From Cryptomeria japonica (lineage: Eukaryota; Streptophyta; Pinopsida; Cupressales; Cupressaceae): 64,000 bases of DNA. The DNA lies in NCBI RefSeq assembly GCF_030272615.1, contig NC_081407.1, positions 374,079,087-374,143,086 of the forward strand. The letters are read 5' to 3'. Shown here one piece after another: positions 1-9,954 of this stretch (within the stretch, counting starts at the first letter, position 1; each line of letters opens with the position of its first letter). The notes under the pieces were generated by a model. The model did not search any database and had not been told where the DNA came from. It saw only the letters and a list, made by a program, of their open reading frames with translations. The position numbers were made by a program, and so were the translations under genes.

Positions 1-390
1 TTAAAAAAAAATTATATGGTTAGAAAGCTCAGAAGATGGGTGAAAATATGTGGCAATTTTAGAAATACCCATTTGATGAAGTGTAAACCTGATGATGACA
101 AAGTTGAGAAACCAAGTTCATAAAACAAAACACGTCAAAAAGGAGGGAAATGGAGGGAAGTAAAACTTCCAAACCATAGCTTTGTCATCCAATCCTATCC
201 ACAAGCCTAAATAGACAAGAGTGTGTACGAGGTTTCTTTTGAATAAGAACCACATACGAGGTTTCTTTTGAATAAGCACCATGTACGCGGTTCTAAGGAG
301 AAAATAATACATACACGGTTTCGCCTGTGATACTCCGACATAAAAAAAATTAATGTGTATGTTTAAAATGTGTGTGTGCATACATATATG
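1..390. other. Left edge, no gene seen
   Basis: AT-rich sequence without a credible coding region; the short open frames here have no recognisable domain. The only structure is a 29-bp tandem repeat (226-292), listed separately, and a TG/TA-rich stretch at 366-390 into which the neighbouring LTR appears to have inserted. Confidence 0.5.
226..292. repeat. 29-bp tandem repeat, 2.3 copies
   Basis: Two full units begin at 226 and 255 (TACGAGGTTTCTTTTGAATA start) and a third partial unit at 284 (TACGCGGTT). The same unit length, with a similar TAYGNGGT core, recurs four times at 31711-31826. Confidence 0.7.
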
Positions 391-2037
391 TGTTAGTCCC
401 AACCGGTACTGAGAGGGGAGGGGTGAATCAACACTTTACTAGTTTTACACAATTAAAACTTTTAACTCAAGTCTGCACTAACTTAATATTCATCAATACA
501 AATAATTACTGTAGAATAATATGCATGCATGAAAAGATACACAGTGACACCAAGATTTATCTCGTGGAAACCCAAATGGGAGAAAACCATGGTGTGAGTA
601 GGAACTCATTAAAATTTTACTCTTCTGGAGTACGCCCGATGAAGAGCCATCTGTGTTAGGGGATTACAAAGACACTATTAGGTGCCACCCGGTTAAGGGA
701 TTTTGTTTAAGGCCTCTTAGTGCCTTTACCCTATTAAAGGTAGCCTGGTTATAAGACTTAGAAACATCAATTAAGATGTCACCCGATTAAGGGATTTTAC
801 AAAGGGACTTGTCAAAGTCCACCTGGCTAAGGGATTTCAATTGTAATGGTTAGAAAGAAACAAAAAGATGATCCGCTGGAGTAGCTACTGATAGCTTTAT
901 CAGATCACAATGAAAACCATACTCTATCTGCACTGGTTGTGTCTGATCTGCACAACACTAGTTTGCTGCTTATACCTTTGGCTTTGCACTCTGTCGGTCA
1001 TTTGATCCTTGGCTCTCCACTCTGCCAGTCTTTTGACCCTCGGCTCTACACTCTGTCGGTTCTCTGACCCTCGACTCTTCATTTTGTCAGTCCTCTGATC
1101 CTCAGCTTTACACTCTGCCGATCTACTTCATACACTCTCTGCTCTATTAAATCTTTTAGCACTCCCTCACTTTCACTCTACACTTTGGATCGCCTCTTAC
1201 AAGATTTGCACTTTGCAAATTTTACGATCAAGAATTTTTGAATGAACTCAAAAATACTTTATACACTTTCTATCGTCGCCTTTAGGTGTTTCCTCAATCA
1301 AAGCAATCACAGATTTCAGAGGATTTCAAATTCAAAATCTCCCACTCTTTCTTTGCGTGCCCTGCAACAAATCCATTAACTGCTCAACCAAATTTGCCAC
1401 TGCATCCCCCAAAAATAGTGACTTCTAGTTGAGTCCAATTTTTTAAATGCAAACTAGAAAATTCACAAGTAATCATGGCCTAACTGCACGATGACTGAAG
1501 TTGACTTCACCAACCTTTAGTTTGGCATAGACACAAACTCACCGACTCACCCTTTGCCACCACAACTAAATAACCGATCATCACTTCGAGATTTTATGCA
1601 AACACCTATCTTCCTTCTACTTCATCGATTTATCGGTATACCACTGTGCTCTCCATTGTCGGATCATCCTTTGATGCCGATTTGTAGTGATTCTATCAAG
1701 TCTCTTCTCTTGTTTACCAATGAGTTTTTAGTTTTCATACAACCTCAAGCCTTCTTGCCTAAGTCACCTTTGGTGACTTCATTATCATCATAATGACCAA
1801 CCTGAAGATCTGACCTCAACATCGATCTTCTTGAGTGATAGACCAGTTAGCTTAGTTTATCTTCTCTTGAGTTGATTGAACCTTGATCACTTGTCTCTTA
1901 TGTTGTTTCCATGTTGTTTACAAGTCATAACCTTTTCCACTGAGATACACCACTCCACCGGTCAGTGTTAGACATCAATGATAAATCTCAACAAGTATAC
2001 TGGTTCTCTGGATTAACCAGTTTTATCAATGCCAACA
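391..2037. mobile_element. Probable solo LTR, Ty1/copia type
   Basis: The segment starts with TGTTAGTCCC and ends with CAATGCCAACA, so it has the TG...CA ends of an LTR. Its organisation matches the LTRs of the element at 33988-54290: a G-run followed by GTGAAT near the start, then GTGGAAACCCAAATG with AACCATGG, then several GGTTAAGGGATTT-like phrases, and the ending ATGCCAACA. The flanking 5-mers are atatg (386-390) and gtatg (2038-2042), a 4/5 match that could be a worn target duplication but lies in TATG-rich sequence. No internal retrotransposon sequence follows on either side, hence solo LTR. It is clearly diverged from the other copies. Confidence 0.55.
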
Positions 2038-2260
2038 GTATGTATATGTATAATATGTAGATATGTAGATATTGTATGTATATATAATATGTGTATATAC
2101 ACACACACATATGTATGTATATATATAATATGTGTATGACGTATATATACATATATGTATGTTTATAATATATACATGTATAATATATATAATATGTGTG
2201 TATTATATGTATATATATGTACATGTACCTGTATGTTGATATACATTATCTTTTGATATC
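2038..2260. repeat. TA/TG microsatellite
   Basis: Long run of imperfect TATG, TATA and ACAC units. A short open frame of Tyr/Ile/His only reflects this composition. Confidence 0.85.
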
Positions 2261-2277
2261 TTATTGTACATTGTATT

Positions 2278-2305
2278 CCTCTCTCTCTCTCTCTCTCTCT
2301 CTCTC
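2278..2305. repeat. (CT)n microsatellite
   Basis: Uninterrupted CT dinucleotides. Confidence 0.95.
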
Positions 2306-2317
2306 AAGAACCCACAA

Positions 2318-2535
2318 CACCTAATGACATCATGTAAGGTCCCTTAGCACACATATGACCCCTTAAGACCATATGATGTTCTAACAAATGGGCGACCCCT
2401 TTATGACCCTACATGACCCCTAATGATGACATATGACCCCTTCAGACCATTTATGATATCTAAAGGGGTTATATGGTGTTGTAACACATGTGTCCTCAAT
2501 TAGGACCCCATGTGACCCCTAACGACATCATGTGA
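2318..2535. repeat. Diverged satellite patch
   Basis: Contains repeated ATATGACCCCTT, ACATGACCCCTAA and GGGGTTATATGGTGTTGTAA phrases. These are degenerate forms of the 20-bp unit that makes up the large satellite at 33155-33987 and 54291-59228. Confidence 0.7.
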
Positions 2536-2606
2536 CATCTCTTCCTCTCCCCCCATCTCCCTCCCTCTCTTTTATATTCCTCTCCCTCCCTCACTCCCTT
2601 CCTCCC

Positions 2607-2655
<49 letters not shown>

Positions 2656-2800
2656 CTCTCTCTCCCTCTCTCTCACCCCTCTCTCTCTCTCTCTCCCCCT
2701 CTCTCTCTCTCCATCCCTCTCCCTCTCCTTCTCTCTCTCCCTCTCCCCCTTTCTCTCACTCTCCTCCCTCTCCCTCTCCCTCCCTCCCTTTTCCTTCACA
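2536..2800. repeat. Polypyrimidine (CT-rich) tract
   Basis: About 265 bases almost free of purines on the plus strand, including a long pure (CT)n core at about 2610-2650. The Ser/Leu/Pro and Arg/Glu frames on its two strands are low-complexity artefacts. It directly follows a satellite patch, as the tract at 32878-33150 directly precedes one. Confidence 0.9.
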
Positions 2801-3240
2801 TTTTATTTACTTCAAGTAACGCGTACAAGGTTTTGATAAGTTAAAAGCATGTACGTGATACTTGGAATATGGACGTTGGTTTGTTGAGCATTTTTAGGGA
2901 CTAAAAGAACACATGGGTTACTGAACATATCACGTATGTGGTTATTGGACATACTTTTGGTTGCCCAACAACCTCAATGGCCTCAAAAGAAGTTTTTGAG
3001 GTCATTGAAGGCCCCACTACAACTGTTACTGCACTTCTATGACAATTTTATATGTAGAAGTAACTAAAATTTTTGTTTGCATAATTTCAAATGATTGAAT
3101 TGTTGTTCTTATTAGTTTGTTCAATGTTATTGTGAATTTTTAATAGTTTTGATTTAAAATAATAATGATAATGCTCAACTTTATGGTTATTTTATTGTTT
3201 AAGAACTTTTGTTTATATATATATGTGTAATATGATTCTA
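2801..3240. other. Intergenic, nothing recognised
   Basis: AT-rich spacer between the CT-rich tract and the decayed transposase-like gene. No open frame or repeat of note was found. Confidence 0.4.
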
Positions 3241-6042
3241 TTTAGGACAATCGGTATTAACAATAGGAAAGAACAAGTGGGGAACGGTGGAACAAAGGGA
3301 GGTTGAAAAGGAAAGACAAAGGCGGCGTATGAAGAAATTATGTGACATAAGAACAATGGTATGTCATCGTCAACATCTCAATTCAATTTACCAAACAAAC
3401 ATAATGCAATTGAAGAAGAGATCACAATGAATAATCAAACAAACAATGAAGATGCACCAACAACATTTGATTTACCCTATGAACCTAATGCAATTGAAGA
3501 AGAGACCACATTAAATATTCAATTAAATGATGAACATACATTGGCTCTATTTGATGTGATGAATGTACCTAATTCATGCAATGCACCGATGTTAACACCT
3601 CCTAGAATCATTCATAGGAAACCAAAGTATATAATTAATATTGATGAGAATATTTTGAAGCCAATGCTCGATAAAATGAATGAACGAACTTGTAGGAGAA
3701 TGGTTAAAAGAATATGGAAAAACTATTTTGAAAACTTAAATCAAACTACAAGATGCCAATTAATTGTTGAAATGATTAAAAAATTGAAGTTTAGAGAGAC
3801 AATGAAAATTCTAGGCCTAAGATCATCCAAAAGTAATAACGAAATAACTACTGTGAGAAATCTATTTGATGCATATCAAGCTATTGGTTCAAAATCATGT
3901 ACTAAAGATTCTAATGTTACTCGACATGTTATTACATCAACCATAATGAGCAAGAAAATAAAAAAAGATCGTTTGATAAGCAAAACAAGTAAGTAATTAA
4001 ACATAAGTAGAACAAAATTATGTAAAGCGTTAGATAGGAGGGAGAAAATAGAGGATCCTAACAATAATTCTCTTTGGATATTCTCAGATAGACTACCACA
4101 GAAAGACAAGGTTGTTATTGATGCACTAAGAGAATTAATTGAAATTTTTTTGCACAACAACACAAGGGTTTTGCCTAACCAAAGAGATGTTGTTAGAAGG
4201 TGAATTGGGTCTAGAAATTGTGAGCCACATGCCAAACACTAATTGGATATGAATCAAACAAAATGTTATGAAAGATTCCTTCAAAAGTTTCCTCAAATAA
4301 GAATTAGTCAAAGATTTTTTGAAATGGCCAAACCTTTTTATTTTAAGATTAATCATGTACACACCACGTGTTGTTGTATGATGCATATTGAATTTTTCAT
4401 GCACTATGATATTTATCGTCATATATGTTGTACTTTGCACACTAACGATGTTTTGCACAAATGCAATATACAACCACCTCCTAAGTCACCATGATAATTT
4501 ATTTCAAGTGTGTTATGTAAAAAAGATAATGGTTGCATTTATTATAAGATGATGTGTTTAAAAGGATCTCGTGCTACATGTGATGGTTTGCAACATTTGC
4601 CAAGATGTCACATTTGGAAAACACACATGAAATTGGTAAGAAACTAGTATCTTTTGGAAAGTACAAGACATTGACATATGGAGTTAAAGATGGAAAAGGA
4701 TTGAAGAGATGTGAGTTAGTGAAAATAATATGTGTAGCTGATTTTATGAGAACGTTTAAAGAGAAACTAGTTTATGAGTACATAAGGAATATAGATAGAG
4801 CTTGGTTGTTAGATGATAGAACAAAGGAGGATAGAAAGGTTGTAAGAGAGTATCACTTCTACATAAGTGATAATCGTACACATTTGTCAGAGTTTTTGCA
4901 ATGATGCTTTAAATTTTTTTATGATAGCTTAAGGGAAAGGAACATACGATACAAGCAACACATAATATGGTCAGATAATTGCACCTCGCAATTCAAAAAT
5001 GCAAGGTGTTCTATTGGTTGAGTAGGATGCATGTGACAAGCAGTGTACAACATTTTTGGAATTTCACTGAGGTTGGACATGGAAAGGGAGAGAATGATGG
5101 TGCAGGAGCATGCATAAAAAGATCCCTAGCTAGAGAAAATTGAAGTACGAAGGTGGTGCTGAGTTAATAGATGCAACAACAATTGTGTGATGGTGTAACT
5201 CTACAATGGGACTAGGTATTGTAGGTACATCAATGGTTCATTGATATTTTTGGTTGATAACTGAATCTTACGTTTAAAACTATCAAGATTCTTGTACAGT
5301 TGCAAGATCTAGTGAGATGCACTCATTTCAAAGTTCAAATGCAAGTTCATCGGTAATTTATACTAGACAAATTCTATGGTTTTTCTCTTCATGTATGTAT
5401 TTTTTGTGGGAAGAATGTGAATCACAAGAGTGGGTTGACAAATGGTCTTGTAGACTGTTACTTCCCATTGATACCTATCAAATTCCCAAAGCACTACAGT
5501 TGAACCAAATGGAAGCATTAGTTGATTTCGATCATGTATTCGATCTACTAAAACTAGGTGATTTCTTGGGTAAATTTTAGTGCCGGAATTTTTTTTGGCT
5601 CATTTTTTTACATCAAGCATTATTTTTGGTATTAATTATCATTCTATAATATGCAGATTATGTGTACGTAGTTGTTGTAGAAGAGAATGCCGAAGAATGA
5701 ACATATTACTTTTTGTGTCGTTGTATTGAGCCTAAGAGAAAATTGACAACCACAATCATTGATGGAGAGGGTATTGAGTATCCAGTAGGGTCTGTTGTCG
5801 TGACAGAAGCATGGCTTAGGAGATACCCTATCAAGAATTATGATGTTTGGTTGTACGAGGACTTTGAAACACACATACATATTCTTCATTTCTCTAACCT
5901 TGTTGTTGCAACAAATATTCATTTGATTAAGTATCGTGGTAGACCTCATAACAAGATTTTATGGGAAGTTCGTGAATCTGACCACGAGGGAATACTTGAC
6001 ACAATATGGGTTAGCACCAATCCATGCGGCTCACTTGATTGA
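3241..6042 (+). pseudogene. Decayed DNA-transposon-like gene (DDE-type nuclease suspected)
   Basis: A series of plus-strand open pieces appears to be one broken gene. The longest (3361-3996, 211 codons) has two copies of an N-terminal phrase (NAIEEE..T) followed by a basic, helical stretch. Pieces at 4243-4494, 4605-4904, 5317-5580 and 5713-6042 follow in different frames, separated by stops. The region around 4970-5150 reads WSDNCTSQFKNA and then GHGKGENDGAGACIK, which resembles the D...E part of a cut-and-paste transposase nuclease (Asp in WSDNC, Glu in GKGEND). A possible splice donor (GTATGT) overlaps the first ATG, so an upstream coding exon (EQREVEKERQRRR, 3288-3326) may exist. I do not recognise the superfamily. 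Frameshifts and stops show it is inactive. The 52-bp repeat just downstream may be its subterminal region. Confidence 0.45.
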
Positions 6043-6113
6043 TTCTATGATTCAGGGTAGAATGATTTTGAGAATTTTGTATATATCATCGACGAATTGT
6101 TCTATATTCAGTT

Positions 6114-6300
6114 TTTGTATATATAAATGCCCATGAGTTGATTTGTACAAATTTAGGGGCATACTTTTGTATATTTAAATGGCCATGAGCTGATTTGTAC
6201 ATATTTAGATGCCAAAATTTGTATATTTAAATGGCGATGAGATAATTCGCACATATTTAAATGCCAAATTTTATATAAAAACCCATTAGATGATTTGTAA
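6114..6300. repeat. 52-bp tandem repeat, 3.5 copies
   Basis: Units start at 6114, 6166, 6218 and 6270. Each reads TTTGTATATTTAAATGGC-like, then ATGAG, TGATTTGTACATATTTA and ATGCC. The array begins about 70 bases after the last piece of the transposase-like gene. Confidence 0.75.
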
Positions 6301-6990
6301 AACTTTTTTTGAATATATGTGAATACATGTGACTATGTTTTGAATATCTTAAGGGTTTTGAGTTTATGTGATGTGATAAGTAGGGTTGGTTTTGGCATTG
6401 AGATAAGCCATGTTTGGATGTGGGAGTTTTGGCTTTTTCTATGGTGGGTTTGCAGTTAGAGAGCTTGGGAAGGAAGACTTTTAGAGTTGTACGAGCCACG
6501 ACTCTGGCATTAGCCCTAAAACTTGTGAATGCACATCAGCTACTGACGCCATTTTCTTTTGGCTATATCCTGCCCAGTTACAATAAGTTATATATATTAG
6601 TATCACTGTACATGACCCTCTGTATCTTTTTTGCCCTGACAAAATGTTGTTGCAGCTGCCCTGGGGCTAGAATAGGCCAACACAAATTTCTCCTAATGGG
6701 GATTTAGGGAGGAGAGAAAAAATTAGGCATTTGGATTGTTTGAAGCAGGCCAGAAGAGAAAAAGGCCTCTTTTTGGCTTGTACGAGAGAAAACAACCTTT
6801 GGAGAGGCAGAGTGAGGATGGAGGAGAGCTAGAAATTTGTTGATTTCCTTCCTTCTCCCTCTTTCTCTTTGTTCTATTTCGCCTTCATATTAGAATAGTT
6901 TGTCAGGAATGGGCTTGTAGAGGGTGTCATGATAGCAGTAGGATTAGAAACATCTGACAAGCATTTTGGGATGACCAAGAAGATAACCGA
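6301..6990. other. Intergenic, nothing recognised
   Basis: An open frame at 6414-6707 (97 codons) has no recognised motif and ordinary AT-rich composition. I cannot support it as a gene. Confidence 0.35.
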
Positions 6991-8669
6991 GATAGGTCAT
7001 TGTAGATGAGCTTCATGTGATCCTATAGGTTCAAACAGATTGATGATATGCATCTTGGATTGCGAGAAACATTCTATCAAAGTTTGACATTTTTTAGGAC
7101 TTGGGGCACTTGAGAGATCATGTTGGTAGGGTATGGCTCTCAATGTTTCAATGCATTGGGAGGCACAATAGGAGCATGCCTAGCATAAACCTACCCACCT
7201 AGATGCGCTTGTGATGTTGGTTTGTGACCACAATGAACGAAATCAAATATAGCCTATCTTGCAACTTTGCATTGCATGCAATTAATGGCTTTTTGCACCA
7301 GGTGAAAAAATGCTACCATTTGAAAATGGCTCCGAGTCGTCAGAAACTAAGATAGGTCATTGTAGATGAGACTCACATAACCCTATAGGTTCAAATGGAT
7401 TTATCAAATGTGTCCTGGATTGCGAGAAACTGCCTGTCAAAGTTTGACAATATTTTGGACTCAAGGCACTTGAGAGATCACACCGGTAGGGTATGGCTAG
7501 CGATGTCCCATCACGTTGGGAGGCACAACAGGAGTATGCCTAGTGTAAAAATTCCCACCCGGACACACTCGTGATGTTGGTTTGTGCCCATGATGAGCGG
7601 AATCAAATCTAGCCTGTCTTGCAACTTTGCATTACATGCAACTGATGGTTTTTGCAGCAGGTGAAAAAATGCTACCATTTGAATATGGCTCTGAGTCATC
7701 AGAAACTGAGATAGGTCTTTGTAGACAAGCCTCACATGAATCTATAGGTTCAAATGGTTTGATTATATGCATCTTGGATTGCGAGAAACTATCCATCAAA
7801 GTTTGATAATTTTTTAGACTTAGGGCACTTGAGAGATCGCATCGGTAGGGTATGGCTCTCGAGGTTCCGACGCATTGGGACACACAAATTGAGAATGCCT
7901 AGAATAAAAATTCCCACCCGGACGTGCTCATAATGTTGGTTTGTTCCCACGACAAACAAAATAAAATATAGCCTATCTTGCAACTTTGCATTGCATGCCA
8001 CTGACGGTTTTCGCAGTAGGTGAAAAACGCTACCATTTGAAAATGGCTCTGAGTCATCAGAAACCAAGATAGGTCATTATAGATGAGCCTCACATGGCCC
8101 TATAGGTTCAAACAAATCAATCATATACACCTAAATTATGAGAAACTATTCGTCAAAGTTTGACAATTTTTTAGACTCTAGACACTTGAGAGATCGCATC
8201 GGTAGGGTATGGCTCTCGACGTTCCAATGCATTGGGAGGCACAACAGGAGCATTCCTAGCATAAACCTACCCACCTAGATGCACTCATAATGTTGGTTTG
8301 TTCCCACGATGAATGGAATAAAATCTAGCCTATCTTCCAACTTTGCATTGCATGCCACTGATGGTTTTTGCAATAGGTTAAAAAATGCTACCATTTGAAA
8401 ATGGCTTTGAGTCGTTAGAAACCAAGATAGGTCATTATAAATGAGCCTTGTGTGAACCTATAGGTTCAAATGGATTGATCATATGCTTCTTGGATTGTGA
8501 GAAAATATCCATCAAAGTTTGACAATTTTTTGGACTCAAGGCACTTGAGAGATCGCATCGGTAGGGTATGGCTCTCAACGTTCTGACACATTGGGAGGCA
8601 CAAAAGGAGAATGCCTAGCATAAACCTTCCCACCAAGACACGCTTGTGATGTTGGTTTGTTCCCATGAT
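6991..8669. repeat. ~359-bp tandem repeat, about 4.7 copies
   Basis: The phrase GATAGGTCATTGTAGATGAG or a close variant begins units at 6991, 7351, 7710, 8068 and 8426 (steps 360, 359, 358, 358). Each unit continues with CCTATAGGTTCAAA, GGATTGCGAGAAAC, ACTTGAGAGATC, GGTAGGGTATGGCT, TTGGGAGGCACAA and CTTGCAACTTTGCATTGCAT. Minus-strand frames of 60-90 codons recur once per unit and share the peptide FLMTQSH. They are probably by-products of the repeat, although coding ancestry cannot be excluded. Confidence 0.85.
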
Positions 8670-8680
8670 GAAACTTTGAC

Positions 8681-8760
8681 AACTTTGACAACAATTGAGC
8701 AAATTTCACAATAATTGAGCAAATTTCACAATAACTAAGCAACTTTGACAACAACTGAGC
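8681..8760. repeat. 20-bp tandem repeat, 4 units
   Basis: Exactly four 20-bp units (8681, 8701, 8721, 8741) of the form AAYTTTSACAAYAAYTRAGC, with partial units on either side. It lies about 70 bases left of the insertion point of E1. Confidence 0.8.
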
Positions 8761-8830
8761 AACTTTTACATCTTTTATCCAAATGACACCAAAATTTCAC
8801 AAATGACTTCAAATGATCATTAATGGTCCC

Positions 8831-9609
8831 TGTATATGGTGAAAATGGATAGCAATAAACAACAATATTGAAAGACTAAAATGGATTCAACCACCAAACC
8901 CTAGCCTAACAATGAACAAAGATCCACCATAACATATGAAGATAACCTAAGACAATGCAAAATAACTCAATAAATCACAAAGATTATACCATCACATGTC
9001 CACTAGGGTTTTTGATCTCCATTCTTCCTATCTCCATTGATCTTGTTTGATATGCTTGCTCTCAGATTTTTGTATGCACAAGAGCTCAACAAAGAACGGA
9101 ATGTGGTTGCAAGTAGGATCGTAGTGTAGCCAAGTCCTCCAAAATCAGTCATTAGGGTCCTTGGTAATGAAGAAAGCATCTCCTTAAATAGAAGACACAA
9201 TAGAAAATGGAGGGTTAAGATTGAGAGGTGTAAAAAGAGAGGTCGGCTAGGATTAGAGGGTAGGTATAAGAAATACCAAAATAATGAAAGGGGTAGGTAG
9301 TGTAGGAAATAAGAGATGAATGACATGTGTCATGTGTAGAAAAGGTTAATGAATTAATTAAATAAATAAAGATTTATTTAATTAATAGAAGAAGTAGGGT
9401 AATTAAATAAATAAAATATTTATTTAATTTAGGAAAGGGATAATTTAAATAAATAAATGTATTTATTTAAATGAGAAATAAGGCTAGAAGAGGATAAATG
9501 AATTAATTAAATAAATAAAGATTTATTTAATTAATAGAAGAATTAAGCTAAAGTAATTAAATAAATAAAATATTTATTTAATTAGACATGACAATTTTAG
9601 GTGTCTACA
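8831..9609 (-). repeat. E1 3' LTR
   Basis: 779 bp, TG...CA ends, matching 24276-25054 without a difference that I found by eye. Five AT-rich palindromes lie at 9353-9386, 9401-9429, 9443-9472, 9502-9535 and 9554-9584, with 13-15-bp perfect arms around 3-4-base centres. The first two are duplicated as the last two (149-bp step). In the element's direction they lie in the first third of the LTR, that is in U3. Confidence 0.95.
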
Positions 9610-9624
9610 TTTTGCCCCTCTTTG
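9610..9624 (-). promoter_or_regulatory. E1 polypurine tract
   Basis: On the minus strand CAAAGAGGGGCAAAA lies directly before the 3' LTR start (TGTAGACACC). This is the expected plus-strand DNA primer. The same tract precedes the 3' LTRs of E2 (36350-36364) and E3 (26585-26600). Confidence 0.85.
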
Positions 9625-9855
9625 AGACAATGCGGCTTGTCGCGTTGTTTCAAAGAAGATAAGATGAACTGATACAGAGTTGCCCCAGGATGGGAATAAT
9701 ATGCCCCCTCGAGAGATTGGATGAAAAAGTCTGGAAAGATTGCAGACAATCTCGCGATAAGAAAGATGGGAAAGAATGGACTGATTGGATAAAGTGACAA
9801 AATCACAGGATGAAGAATACTGACTCGGGAAAATGAGGGCGAGGGCTAGGGTAGG

Positions 9856-9862
9856 CTATAAG
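9856..9862 (+). promoter_or_regulatory. Putative TATA box of the antisense PMD gene
   Basis: CTATAAG lies about 95 bases before the predicted PMD start codon. A start site near 9888-9895 (TCATTGTCATC) would be at the usual distance. It would give a leader of about 65 bases and mean that the PMD gene has its own promoter inside the element rather than using an LTR. Prediction only. Confidence 0.4.
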
Positions 9863-9954
9863 ATAAACCACGGGCAAAAGACATCCTCATTGTCATCCAC
9901 ACCCATAGAAGAGCACAGTGCAGAGCGAGAAAAGAGCAGCAGCAGTCAGCAGCG

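Noticed and set aside
386-2042. Certain target duplication for the solo LTR
   Set aside because: atatg and gtatg match at four of five bases but lie in TATG-rich sequence, so the match could be chance.
2532-2819. Open frames of Ser/Leu/Pro (plus) and Arg/Glu (minus) in the CT-rich tract
   Set aside because: Pure consequence of the CT/GA repeat; no start context or domain.
9003-9326. 107-codon frame in the E1 LTR, repeated at 24448-24771
   Set aside because: Lies wholly in the LTR, hydrophobic low-complexity peptide, present twice only because the LTR is. No evidence of coding.
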